Assembly: GCA_030435675.1 (NCBI GenBank)
Contig: CM059622.1
Span: 15,934,001-15,998,000 of the forward strand
Direction of reading: 5' to 3'
DNA from: Steinernema hermaphroditum
Lineage: Eukaryota > Nematoda > Chromadorea > Rhabditida > Steinernematidae
Length of the DNA stretch: 64,000 nt
Shown here one piece after another: positions 39,461-49,898 of the stretch; positions within the stretch are counted from its first letter, which is position 1; every line of letters starts with the position of its first letter. Both the position numbers and the translations under genes were made by a program. The notes below the pieces were generated by a model that made no database searches, had not been told where the DNA came from, and worked only from the letters and a program-made list of their open reading frames with translations.

Positions 39461-40341
39461 ATCCAAATAACTAAATGTCCAAGAATACGATCCAATGACC
39501 CGTGATGATCAAAAAGCAATCCATGACCGATGTGTGCATTTCTCGAAAAAGTCTCTTTTCATCCTAATGGTGACCTTCAGTCATTACTTTGCAGTTTGTG
39601 TAGTCCTTCGTTCTCCCAGAAGACTACCACTTGCCCGCTCACAGAACAGGTCCCGGTCATTGGTAGAAAATAAGCGTGGGAAGGGTGAGAGGAAAGGGCG
39701 ACCAGGAATGTCAAGAAACAGAACAATTTTCTCTATGTTTCTGAGCAAGGAAACTGTAGATTATGCCCAACAAAAGGGATTAATTACTAATTTGAACCAA
39801 TAATCTCGCTGTTTACCTCACAATGCAAACACCAAAGGCGATAAGTAGGATGATGGCGATGGTAAACAAAAGGTCAAAATCACTGAGTCTTCATCGAAAT
39901 TTACCTTCGGTGTTACTAAAAAGGGTAGAAGTTAGGGGATTGTTGACATTTTCGTACCATTCCTTAAAAGACGTTCACTTCCTATAGCCCTGAAATAGAC
40001 GATACACAAACGACTTCCTCTTCTGAAGGCTTACCACGTACATGTCATGTGTTTGTTCTAAAACAAGGCCGGCTACGGTAATATTTGTTGACAAGATGTA
40101 ACAACTCCCTACGGTCATTGTAGGCTAGAAATTTACAGGGTGCACATATGTTAGCAACGTAGGAAAAATCGTAATGTGGGTGACCCGTCAATTGTCTTAA
40201 TAGGGTTGATTTCAAAGACTAGAAAACTCATGGAGCTTGGGTGTTTTAGAAAGGTCTCTATAGAAAGACCTTGCTGTCAACTGCGTTAATTTCCTACATC
40301 AATCAAAAGCTTTAAACTATGCCTCATTCCAATTTCAGGAC

Positions 40342-41249
40342 ATGGCGATCTATCGCATCCGCTCCGAGTTCCAGGCGTTCATTGTGAACGCGCCGACCGG
40401 AGTGGTGCTCGACGTAGAACGGTCCGTCACGGATCAGATGTGCTGGTTTGTGAATGTCGAAGGCGCGGCCAACACGCTCTACGAAGGGGAGAAGTACGTG
40501 CTACGCGTGCGATTCAACGACGACTATCCATTCAAGGCTCCCGAGGTCGGTCAAGTCAATTGACAATACCAAAAAAGCCGTTCCTAAAAAAAACTGACAA
40601 TTGTACTATGACAATGGATATACCAAACAGGATAATTAGAGGACAATTAGAGGGTGTCTTTCATATCTGAACAAATGTACAGTCTGCTTTAATAATTGAG
40701 GGAGAACATAGCCTAAAGATAGAGAAGATAATTTGGCATATTTCACCTTTTAAGCAGAGATGCCGGATCGAAGTGGAGCCCCCTCCCCCCCAGCTCGGAG
40801 CCAACTGAATCTAGCGGGAGATACGGCTGTGTGCTCCGGTTCGGCTCTGGTTCAGTTGACATCTCCACTATGCCTTGGATAATTTGACATCTTCATTTTT
40901 GAAACTTTGAGGGAGATCCTTTTCACAACTCATCTAACAATGAATCACTTTTGGACTATTTCTGTGAATTAACCATTTTTACAAATCATCTGCATTACAG
41001 GTAGTCTTCGTCGGCGACACAATTCCATGCAACCCGCACGTCTACTCCAACGGTCACATCTGCATCTCGATCCTCGGCGAAGAGTGGAGCCCCACCCTCG
41101 ACATCCAGGCCGTATGTCTCTCGATCATATCGATGCTGTCCAGCTGCAAGAAGAAAGAGTGGCCGGCGGGGAACGAGCAGTACGTGCAGAACGTGAAGAA
41201 CGTCGACTACAGGTACTTCGACGGCACCTACAGCGACACGAAGTGCTGA
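40342..41249 (+). CDS. UBE2W: UBE2W-type ubiquitin-conjugating enzyme, second copy
   Basis: 150 residues from exons 40342-40545 and 41001-41249. Seen: NAPTGVVLDVE, TLYEGEKYVLRVRF, YPFKAPEV, and the active-site segment PHVYSNGHICISILGEEWSP with catalytic Cys at residue 89, then CLSIISMLSSCKKKEWP and a C-terminal DYRYFDGTYSDTKC. TTTCAG ends 3 nt before the ATG, an ideal trans-splice site. The intron position matches the copy at 34265-34772; here the intron is 455 nt because a MITE sits in it. The C-terminal tails of the two copies are much alike, so both are probably functional. Confidence 0.93.
40755..40866. repeat. CAGAGATG-type MITE in UBE2W intron
   Basis: Starts CAGAGATGCCGGATCG and ends GGTTCAGTTGACATCTCC, with GGAGCC / GGCTC inverted motifs between. 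Same family as at 16.5 and 30.5 kb. No clear target duplication. Confidence 0.55.
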
Positions 41250-42467
41250 AGCTCAAGCGAATCTCTACAGAGTGTGACTAGCCAGAAGACCTCATTACTA
41301 TATGTACATAGATAAGTGAAAGGGAAAGATAAAGTGTGGTTATTTGGAGTTACAATGATTCAAATTGGTGCTGGAGAGGTGTTAGGCTCGGCTGAGAGGT
41401 GTATGTTCTACGAAAATAAGAGGATTGTAGCCACTCTCGGCATCGTCTGATGTAAAATGAAGAACTTAAGTACTGGGTATGTCACAGCAGTGGGCTGTTG
41501 GACCGCGTTTTTAACCTTGTGCTGATAAAAACCGGATCTGGAATCCTTGGAAAGCAATGTTCTTCGAACATTTCTCTAAGGATATTCATCAAGAAGAAGT
41601 CGCCAATAGGCTAAAGGTACAACGCTTCAAGTGTTCCGATACTTTGCTACTCGAAATCGCGCTGAATTTCCCCGTAAAACGCATCATTTACTGCTCTCTA
41701 GAGTGGACAGGCAGTTGAAAATTACCGTAATCCAAGGTGCGCTGTGACTCCCGCAACGAAGGTCGTGAGCTGTCGACAAACATTTCACTTCCTGGATTTC
41801 ATTAGCAGCATTTTTCGGTCAGATTTCGCGGTGGTTTGGAGGTTTCTCGCTTGGTTCGTCTTTCGGGGTACTTCATCGTGTAGACAGGCTTCTTTATATG
41901 GGATTATGCGCAATTTGATGTTCACATTCACTTCTGTCGTTGTAGTGGATGCAGGAGTTGTCGTTTCACTCGCCGTTGAGCTTCAAAAGAGCTTCTCCAC
42001 TTGAGAATTGTACTCTGCTGTCCTGTGCTGTGCGAAGAACCATGAATTTGATGAATTTCGGTTTTCTTTTCGAAGTTATAATGGATATAATTGTGCACGT
42101 AAGGGTTCTTCCGTTTGATAGCTACGGACTGACCATTTATATCCGATTTTGAGGGTTTGTTCGGGAAATTGTGAGATGATCAATGCGCGAAATCGTGATA
42201 TGCTGTTTTCTTGGATCTTACTGTGTGCTACTTTATCAGGGATGCATTTTGGGAAGCTAACTGGACGTTTATTATGGTTACTCCTCGATCTAAATCGGCT
42301 CAGTGGAAGCGATACAACTGCACCACCTTCGTTTGGCGACCATTTAAATTTATATGTCCCAAATTACCATCCAGCGCGGCTGTCTAGTCTGGAGCGTCTA
42401 TTTTTGCAGATCGCCGCCTCATTACCACTATTCTTTCAGACACGCCCGGTCTAACTCATCCGCCGAA
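41250..42467. other. Intergenic between UBE2W and innexin
   Basis: About 1.2 kb. I see no gene. The end carries a pyrimidine-rich acceptor (ATTCTTTCAG, ending near 42439) that probably receives the spliced leader for the innexin mRNA. Confidence 0.5.
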
Positions 42468-44030
42468 ATGATTACAATGAACGAAGGTGAGCGGTCGGTT
42501 CCTTTCGCTGTGGCTCATAATACTCTTCACGTTTCTAGAATCACTGAGCTGGAATGGACGAATCGTCCAGGGCATCGAGAAGATGATCTCCCACCCGGGG
42601 GACGACTTCTTTGACCGAATATCGTGCGCCATCAGCGTTTGGATCATCACCATGCTAGTCGCCCTGACCGCTGGCGGACTGCATTTTGGCGCACCGCTGC
42701 AATGCATGTACACCGCCGACTCACCAGGTTTCACTATCGCTCGAGATAAAGAAGTTTATCGTTTTGTACTTTAGAACAATGGACGAACTATTACAATGAC
42801 CGCTGCTATGTGGAAGGCACGTTTGTTCATAGAGAGCCACAGGATCCTTCTTTGGCCATTTACGACGGTGCGGCAATTGAAGTCAAGGAAATCCAGTACT
42901 ACCAGGTTCGATATTCTAATAGTCATTGATTGACCTCATTCTTTAGTGGGTGCCATTTGTACTTTTCTTGCAAGCTCTATTCTTCTTGATTCCGCAGCAG
43001 TTCTGGAAAATGTGCATTGACGCTCAAAAATTCGACTACCTGACAATCATAACCGAATCGGAAAAACTGGAGAATCTTCTTGACAAGGAATATCGCGAAC
43101 ATCTGAAATCCATCGTGCGTCACATAGTTCACGGTAGAAGAGCCGTAGTGAACAAGAGCAAGTACGTTCAGAAAACCACTCACCTGAATAACCACTTGCT
43201 ACAGGGGATTATTTGGTCGCACCTTGTCGATATGCCATCTTGCCACCAAATGGCTCTATGTGCTGAATGGTGTTGTACAATTCATTGTCTTGGTGAAATT
43301 TGTGGGCGACAATAATTACATGTGGGGATTGGAGGTGAGCTTGCTTACGTAAAACCATCTATCTACAATGACCGTCATTTTAGGCACTGATCCACAATTA
43401 CAATTGGAGGCGCTCGCCGCTTTTCCCTCTTGAAACTTTCTGCGAATTGAGACACATCTACAGCTTCCAGGTGCAACATTTCAGCTTCCAGTGTATCTTG
43501 CCATGGAACATGATCAACGAGAAAATCTACATTTTCCTGTGGTTCTGGTTGCTGTTTGTCATTGTCATGGCCACGGGTTCAGCAGTGATGAGCACGGTTC
43601 GCTACTTGGTTGCACCTCTTCGTCGTAAAATAATTCTTGAACTCCTTAGTGTATGTCGCATGTTTTCACACTAAAGGCTATCCAAGGTGTTTAGGCGTCT
43701 CCCATGGTTAGAGTGGAAAACTTGGATGAGATTGCTCTGCGCCACTTCGCCACACGTGTTATGGGATATGATGGACTCTTGATGATTAGTTTGGTCAAGG
43801 AACGATGCGGATCGATCATCGCGGGGCAAATAGTTTATCAGTTGTGGCTTCAAGTTATGGACGAAGACGACTCTGAAACTGCTTCTGCAGCTGACAAGTC
43901 GATTATTGAAGATAGAGCGCAACCAGTGATAACTTCTACGCCCAAGCCGGACATAAAGCGAAAGCGTGGACTGCAGATTCATACCATCCATACGATTGAA
44001 GGCGAGAAAGGGAACAACAATGATGATTAG
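42468..44030 (+). CDS. Innexin gap-junction subunit
   Basis: Innexins form invertebrate gap junctions. Seven exons (42468-42486, 42539-42727, 42775-42905, 42947-43161, 43205-43334, 43384-43650, 43695-44030) give 428 residues. Seen: TM1 at about 37-54; first extracellular loop with Cys 62 and Cys 80; the family signature YYQWVPF at about 111-117 leading into TM2 (VLFLQALFFLIP); TM3 around WLYVLNGVVQFIVLV; second loop with two Cys (TFCELR, FQCILP); and TM4 after NEKIYIFLWFWLLF. The C-terminal tail is long and charged (DEDDSE, KPDIKRKRG). It is followed 197 bp later by the DDX54 gene on the same strand. Confidence 0.95.
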
Positions 44031-44227
44031 AAGTATTGTGCATGATAGTGTCGATATTTGGATTGGTTTTCATTTTCCTCTTGCAATAAAGGATTTTACC
44101 GCAGGACGGCTTTGTTTCCATGTGAGACCATTTCGACATGTCTTCCATACGTTTTTCGTTTGCGAATTTATCTCTCCTTGCTTAATTCGACTGTTTGTCA
44201 CCAACTGCTGCTTTTTAGCGATTCAGG

Positions 44228-46895
44228 ATGTGCGACACCGACGGCGAGGAGGAGAACTTCAATGAGCTGAATGCGGCGTACAACCGCAAGCAGAAAAAGG
44301 CGGGAGGCTGGCAATCCTTGGGCCTCGATCACCCCGTCTTCAAGGGAATCGACAAGAAAGGATTCCGCCAGCCGACGCCCATCCAGCGGAAAGCGATTCC
44401 GGCGATCATCGATGGTAAAGATGTGGTAGCGATGTCGCGGACAGGATCCGGAAAAACGGCGGCTTTCGTTGTGCCGATGCTGCAAAAGCTGAAGAAGAGA
44501 GATCCGAAGGGAACGCGCGCTTTGCTTATCTCTCCGACTCGAGAGTTGGCCATGCAAACCTTTAAAGTTGTCAAAGAGGTGTGTAGATTGTCCAAAACTG
44601 ACGTAATTCTATATTTTAGCTCGGAAAATTTACCGGATTAAGATGCGCCGTGCTGGTCGGTGGCGACAGCATTGAAGATCAGTTCGCCGCTATCCACGAG
44701 AACCCCGATGTGTAAGAAGCAGTCTTTGACTTATGTTGTGAGATACGGTTTTTAGAATGATCGCCACCCCTGGTCGCTTGCTCCATTTAGTCGTTGAAAT
44801 GAATCTGAAGTTGACTTCCGTGAACTACGTTGTGTTCGACGAAGCTGATCGCCTTTTCGAAATGGGCTTCGCCGATCAGTTACAAGAAGTCATCAAACGG
44901 CTGCCAGAGAACCGGCAAACGCTGCTTTTCTCCGCCACACTACCTAAAATGTTGGTGGATTTCGCGAAAGCTGGCCTTTCTGATCCTTTGTTAGGTAGCT
45001 ACAGTGAATAGTGTGCCGATTTTACCTTCTCATCCTATTTCCAGTTCGATTGGACGTGGACACAAAAGTTAGCGACAAGCTCTCGATGATATTCCTGACC
45101 TGTCGCGCCGAAGACAAACTATCGGCACTTCTTTATTTGTCGCGAAAGGCTATAGCAGCCGGAGAGCAGACGATTATCTTCTGCGCTACGATGAAAGAGG
45201 TGGAATACGTGGTCGCCATTTTGGAACGCGCGAAATTGGCGTGCACCTACCTCTACAGTCAGCTGGACACTGTGGCCCGAAAAATCAACATCGCAGAGTT
45301 CCGAGATAAGAAGTGCAACCTTCTGGTGGTAACAGATGTTGCAGCTCGTGGTGTCGATATCCCACTGCTTGACAATGCTATCAACTACAGCTTCCCACCG
45401 AAGGCCAAGCTTTTCGTCCATCGTGTTGGTGAGTGAATGCCAGAAAGCGCCAAAGGATTATCTGGATCTGTTTAGGTCGTGTTGCCCGTGCCGGACAATC
45501 CGGTCGCTCCTACAGCTTGGTCAGCCCCGACGAGCTGCCTTATCTGGTCGACCTTTTCCTTTTCTTTGGGCGACCTCTGAAGTTCGCCAACAGCGAATCG
45601 CAGTATAAAGAAGACGAGCCTCTCGTGGGTGTGTTCCCGGATCATTTGATTGACTTGGAAGTTGATTTCCTACGAAGCATCCACGATAACTGCCAAGAAT
45701 TGAATGACCTGCAGTACAAAGCGAAGAACGCCATGGGAAAATACCTAAGAACACGAACTCAGCCATCTTCGGAGTCCGTGCGGCGCGTTAAGAATGGCCT
45801 TCAGGAAGAGAGCATGAACGCCGTACCCCATCCAATCTTGGAAGGCGTTGATTCCGATGAAGCTGCCCGCTTCAAACTACTGCAAGATTTAAGAAATTTC
45901 AAACCCTCTTCGGTATTATGGTTATGAAACACCTTTATGCAGCCTCTGTTTAGACTATTTTCGAGCTGCACACGGCGACGAAGAAGGCGCAAGCCGAAGT
46001 GATGCGAGAGAAGCGCCGACAGCATCAGCAATACATCGACAAGAAGGCCATCGCGATAGCAGAGAAGAAGGAAGCCGTTGAGAAAGAAAAGCAGGAAGAA
46101 GCCGAAAAGAACGTTGTTGTTGAAGCGGCGACCAGCGAAGATGTGGAATCGACATTTTCGAAAGTCATCACCGAAAGAAAATATGACGCCATGCAGTCAG
46201 ACGCATTGGCCGAGGCCAAGAAACAACGAAAGCGGCGCCACGCTGATCAGCGCGAAAAGGAGAAGGCCGAGCACTATATCGCATACACGCCCGCTGACGC
46301 ATATTCCGAAGCTGGATTCGCCGTTGACCGAGGGTTCATGGATGCCGCAAAGGGTGCCGCCGTTGACATCTCCGCCGACGACGATAAGGGTCTCTACAAG
46401 GCGCAACACAAGAAGGTGTGGGATCGAAAGACGAAGAAATTCGTCACTCAGGGTGGAGACCAGCCGGGCAAGAAACGCATCCGCACCGAAGACGGAACAT
46501 GGCTCCCCGCCTCGTACAAGTCGGGTAGATACGAAACATGGCAGCAACAGCAGAAGCTGCACTTCAAACGCGACGACGGCAATGATTCAGATGGAGGCGC
46601 GGAAGGTCCAAGGCAGTCCAAGAAGGGAGGAGTAAGTGTTTCTCGAATACAGATAAATGCTAAACATGGCATATTATAGTATCGACCTGGACAAAAGCGT
46701 TTCGGCTTCAAGAAGAAGAGTCGCGGCCGTGGAAATAAGGAAGTTGGAACTCACCAGAAGCAAGCTCCCACGAATGAGCTCAGATCGAAGGAGGCGATCT
46801 TCAAGGAGCGACAGAAGAAGGAGAAGGTCATCCAGTTCCAGAACGAACGTCGCGTTGCCAACGCGAAGAAGAAAGCGATGCAAAAGAAGAAGTAG
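44228..46895 (+). CDS. DDX54: DDX54/Dbp10 DEAD-box RNA helicase
   Basis: Nucleolar ATP-dependent RNA helicase of the Dbp10/DDX54 family, needed for 60S ribosome assembly. Seven exons (44228-44578, 44620-44711, 44756-44994, 45045-45428, 45476-45912, 45954-46631, 46680-46895) give 798 residues. Motifs in order: Q motif GFRQPTPIQ (45-53), Walker A SRTGSGKT (70-77), SPTRELAMQ (102-110), TPGR (152-155), DEAD (176-179), SAT (207-209), [11 protein letters not shown], and [14 protein letters not shown] from about 352. The VARAG form instead of TGRAG marks Dbp10. The C-terminal DBP10CT region includes [11 protein letters not shown] and [16 protein letters not shown], and the end is Lys-rich (KKKAMQKKK). 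An acceptor ends 1 nt before the ATG. It lies just upstream of the LRAT-domain gene, probably in one operon. Confidence 0.95.
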
Positions 46896-46992
46896 ACGAT
46901 GCTCTCTGTTTGTTGATTTTTATTCGTTGTTGATTGTTTTTGTTAAACTTGTTGAATTTGTCTTCAGGTCTCTGCTTTGGGGTTTCCCTCTG
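46896..46992 (+). promoter_or_regulatory. Likely operon intercistronic spacer with trans-splice site
   Basis: Only 97 bp separate the helicase stop from the next ATG. The spacer is T-rich (TTTGTTGATTTTTATTCG, GTTTTTGTTAAAC) and ends in TTTGTCTTCAG at 46966, 26 bp before the LRAT ATG. Close same-strand spacing with a U-rich stretch and an acceptor is the layout of nematode operons processed by trans-splicing. I see no separate promoter. Confidence 0.65.
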
Positions 46993-47670
46993 ATGTCGGA
47001 TGATAAGTGCCCATGCGAAGAAGCGCCGTTTCAGATGGGAACGACGCCGAACGAACTGATCAGCCGGTGGATGCCGGGAGAGGAGCTAGCGCCCTATCTC
47101 GAACTCAGCGACCTTATCGAATTTCGTAGAGTGGTGAGGGATCGCCATCACGTCTATACACACTGGGCCGTGTATATCGGAGTCCTCGAAGACAAGCACC
47201 GCGTCATCCACCTCTCCAACGGCGAAAGCGACTTCGGCGTCGACTTCGACGGCCTCCCAAAGGACTCGATGAAATCGAAACTCACGAATCAGAGCGACGT
47301 AACCGTGCGAGGCGACGAGTTTGGCGCCGTCGCCGCCACCGACCTCTGCCGCATCAACAACAGCCTAGACCGAGTCATCAAGCCCCTTCCGCCGTCGATC
47401 GTTCGCGAGCGCGCCGTGCAAAGCCTCGGGAAAGGCGACTACTCGGTGTTCCTGAACAACTGCGAACACTTCTGCAAATGGGCGCGCTACGGGTCCGCCG
47501 AGAGCAGTCAGGCTACCGTCGCTAAGAGCGTCATCATCGGGTCGGCGACGCTCGCTGTGACGGGATCATTGGCCGCCGGCGCCACGGCTACGGTATGCAG
47601 CCTCGGCCTATGCTACATGGCCACCAGAATGCGGCGCTATTTCTCGTTTATGCCGCGGATCTTTCGATGA
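46993..47670 (+). CDS. LRAT-domain (NlpC/P60-like) acyltransferase family protein
   Basis: A single-exon gene of 225 residues. The LRAT/HRASLS family uses a Cys-His pair for lipid acyl transfer or phospholipase activity. Seen: HWAVYIG with the first His at 57, a second His in RVIHLSNG (73), and the hallmark NCEHFCKWARYG with the catalytic Cys at 157. A C-terminal hydrophobic segment (SVIIGSATLAVTGSLAAG onward) should anchor it to a membrane. The start follows a trans-splice acceptor in the operon spacer; an open frame runs further upstream into the helicase exon but is not expected to be used. Substrate unknown. Confidence 0.9.
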   Translation: MSDDKCPCEEAPFQMGTTPNELISRWMPGEELAPYLELSDLIEFRRVVRDRHHVYTHWAVYIGVLEDKHRVIHLSNGESDFGVDFDGLPKDSMKSKLTNQSDVTVRGDEFGAVAATDLCRINNSLDRVIKPLPPSIVRERAVQSLGKGDYSVFLNNCEHFCKWARYGSAESSQATVAKSVIIGSATLAVTGSLAAGATATVCSLGLCYMATRMRRYFSFMPRIFR

Positions 47671-47968
47671 CGTAGAAGCCCCTCATTCTCTTCTGTATAT
47701 GTACCTACTGTAGTTACTGGCTAACCCGTTGTATATATCTCTTTTTAACACATAAATTACTAGTAAATCGCAGCGCCCATTCAGATTCAGGATGAATATA
47801 ATATAAATAACACAATTCTGGTAGATCCTTGAGCGGAATCACCACAACAAAAGAACGTCTCAACACTAGGCCGTAGACACGACCGCTTATTGTCGATTAC
47901 GAACGCTTCCATTTCAAGCGACTGCTCCTTCCCAAGGTGGTCGACAGTTACTCCCTTTTGTAAAAGCA

Positions 47969-48243
47969 ATGCAGTGCACATCGTAAGTTCTTCTTATCGC
48001 GGTGGGCGTTTGAACGTCTCTTTTAGTGCAGACTTCATATTTTGTGTGGAGACGCTGATGGCAATTGTAGTGATCACCGCACTCATCACCTTCCTCGTCG
48101 TCGCTGTGGTTAAATGGGTGCTGAACAGGCGACGTAAGGGACCCTACGAACGTGTTCCCAACGAGGGTCGACAGGCGAGGGCCGTAGTCGAGATCGAGGA
48201 TAAGATTCCGCTTCCTCCAAAGCCTCAAGGAGGGATTGACTAG
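47969..48243 (+). CDS. Small single-pass membrane protein
   Basis: Two exons (47969-47982, 48027-48243) join in phase to 76 residues. A strong GTAAGT donor and CTTTTAG acceptor support the splice. The protein starts MQCTSADFIFCVETL, has one membrane helix (IVVITALITFLVVAVVKWVL), then a basic stop-transfer RRRK and a tail with GPYERVPNEG and a proline motif PLPPKPQ that could bind SH3 domains. The family is not recognised. It lies about 300 bp after the LRAT gene on the same strand, so it could be a further operon member. Confidence 0.65.
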
Positions 48244-48462
48244 CTAGAGGAATAAAGTGAAGTTGAGTGTAATTGTCAACCTTTGAAAAAATTCCGAACG
48301 TCGTGTGGACGATGAATCAGTGAATCGGAACAGTCAAAAATGGAGATTCACACCCGTGTGACTCGGGCGGATCTGTGTGAGTCGTTGACTGGCGCCGGCC
48401 GCCGCTGAGTCACGACTGCTCCATAGAAAAGGGACGAGTCCAGTCGATTCTCTCACTCAGTG

Positions 48463-49529
48463 ATGAAGTTCCTTCTTCTCCCGGTCGTGGCCTTCGTCGC
48501 CCATCTCCTCCTCGCTGGTAGCTCTATCTACCGTTCCTCTGATCCTCTATTCCTTCCAGAAAAAGCACTTCTGACGCCAGGGGACGCGGAGAAGCTCAGC
48601 TCCAGCGAACCATGTGAAGATTCGTTCTTGAAGGGGAGAGTCCTCGCCGGGATAAAGAAGCAGGAGGTCTACTTCTTCCGCTTCGGTGGATCGAACGCTT
48701 CGGAGGCGACGAATGGTACCATCTCGGAGCAGATGAATCAATCTTCTATTGCCATGGACGGTATCTTCCGGCAAGGCTTCAGTAGTTTCTTCCAGCAAGG
48801 CTCCAGTATTCTTCCGGCAAAGCTCCAGTATCTTCCCCTTCTTCGCGTCAGCGACCATTGGATCGGCGTCTTCTTCTTCTCCGAAAATGGGTTCCTCTGC
48901 TACGACTTCAAGCAGATCCCCGGGGGCATCACCGCGTAGCCGAAGAGTGCCCACCCCATAATACAAAGATGTTTCAGGAAACCGCAATACTCCTCGATCC
49001 AGCTGGGGAAATGCGTCGAAGACGTCTTCCGCTTCTGGGATACGGTAGTCTTCGTCGACGGCGATCAGGTGAAGCTCGCGTCGAGGGGAATCCGCTTCTC
49101 TCAGTTCGGCGAGCAGATGTTCGCCGTCAGAGGCGTCTTCAGCTTCAACTCCACCAGTTGGGTCTACGCGTCAATCAACGAGAGGCGCGCCAGACACTTC
49201 CATCACTATGAACTGGTAGGTTTGAACTGACATAAATGGGATCCCCCGCCACTTACAGTATGCCCGACCGATGGTTGAGCATCGTCTCGCTGTCTACGGA
49301 ATGGAGAACTTTCCGATGGTGGACGAGGGGAAGTTTCACGTTGTCTTCAACCACAACATCAGTCGTTCGGTGATGATTGGGTAGGGATGTTTCCATCAGA
49401 GCTCTGTCGATTGGCTCCTTATTCAGGGAAAACAGCGCCAAAGAGGAGAAGATCTGCTCTTTTGCCAGAGGCGGTGACGGAGTCGTCGAGAACCTCATTT
49501 TGTTTCCCCGAGACGTCCCTGCTTCTTAA
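48463..49529 (+). CDS. Secreted protein, unknown family
   Basis: Four exons (48463-48935, 48978-49215, 49259-49380, 49427-49529) give 311 residues with closed phases. Signal peptide MKFLLLPVVAFVAHLLLAGSS; a trans-splice-like CTCACTCAG ends 2 nt before the ATG. The body is beta-rich in appearance, for example VFRFWDTVVFVDGDQVKLAS, MFAVRGVFSFNSTSWVY and KFHVVFNHNIS, with sequons (NAS, NGT, NQS, NST, NIS). Around 48765-48840 the DNA has short near-repeats of CTTCCGGCAAGGCTCCAGT. No family motif is recognised. The reverse-strand open frame across exon 1 is a shadow. Confidence 0.75.
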
Positions 49530-49682
49530 TTTGTGTCATGATTTGACTGAAAGTGGAGTAAATTAAATAAAATATTGGCTCGCTTTCAACTCGGAGAAAT
49601 CGAGGCGCGTCACAGGAAGCGTCCGCCAACGCTTACCCCGATTCCAGGAAACAGAGAATTCCAAGACTAGGCCATGTTCCGC

Positions 49683-49829
49683 TCACTTCGGAGGGAGGAT
49701 GCAGTCGAGGATGCTCTGCAGCGCCACTTTGGGATCGACAGTCACCGAGTCGGCGAGCTTCTTGAAGTAAGGCGTTTCGACGCCGCCGTCTTTGAACACT
49801 ACAAGTCCAGTTAACACGCGACAAAACAT
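49683..49829 (-). CDS. Possible 48-residue protein or exon remnant
   Basis: An open frame starting MFCRVLTGLVVFKDGG and ending SILDCILPPK. Codon composition looks coding (GACGGCGGCGTCGAAACGCC), and the TGTAG before VFKDGG could act as an acceptor, so this might be the last exon of a gene whose other exons are gone. It lies 70 bp downstream of the end of the secreted protein gene at 49899-51389, same strand. I cannot assign a family. Confidence 0.3.
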   Translation of the reverse strand: MFCRVLTGLVVFKDGGVETPYFKKLADSVTVDPKVALQSILDCILPPK

Positions 49830-49898
49830 ATTTGTTCCAACTAATTATAAAAATCATCCATACTTATTACAAATATAAATACATAATTCGTTGTAAGC

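Larger units (their letters stand above)
34773..40341. other. 5.6-kb region without a supported gene
   Basis: Lies between the two UBE2W copies and should contain both promoters. I see no exon chain. Notable contents are a GC-rich island at about 37700-38220 and a degenerate minisatellite with flanking duplications at 38455-39460. Pyrimidine-rich prose-like sequence at 35200-35430 resembles that at 22860-22970. Confidence 0.55.

Noticed and set aside
48547..48987. 146-codon open frame on the minus strand
   Set aside because: Shadow of exon 1 of the secreted protein at 48463-49529, which has a signal peptide and a closed exon chain.
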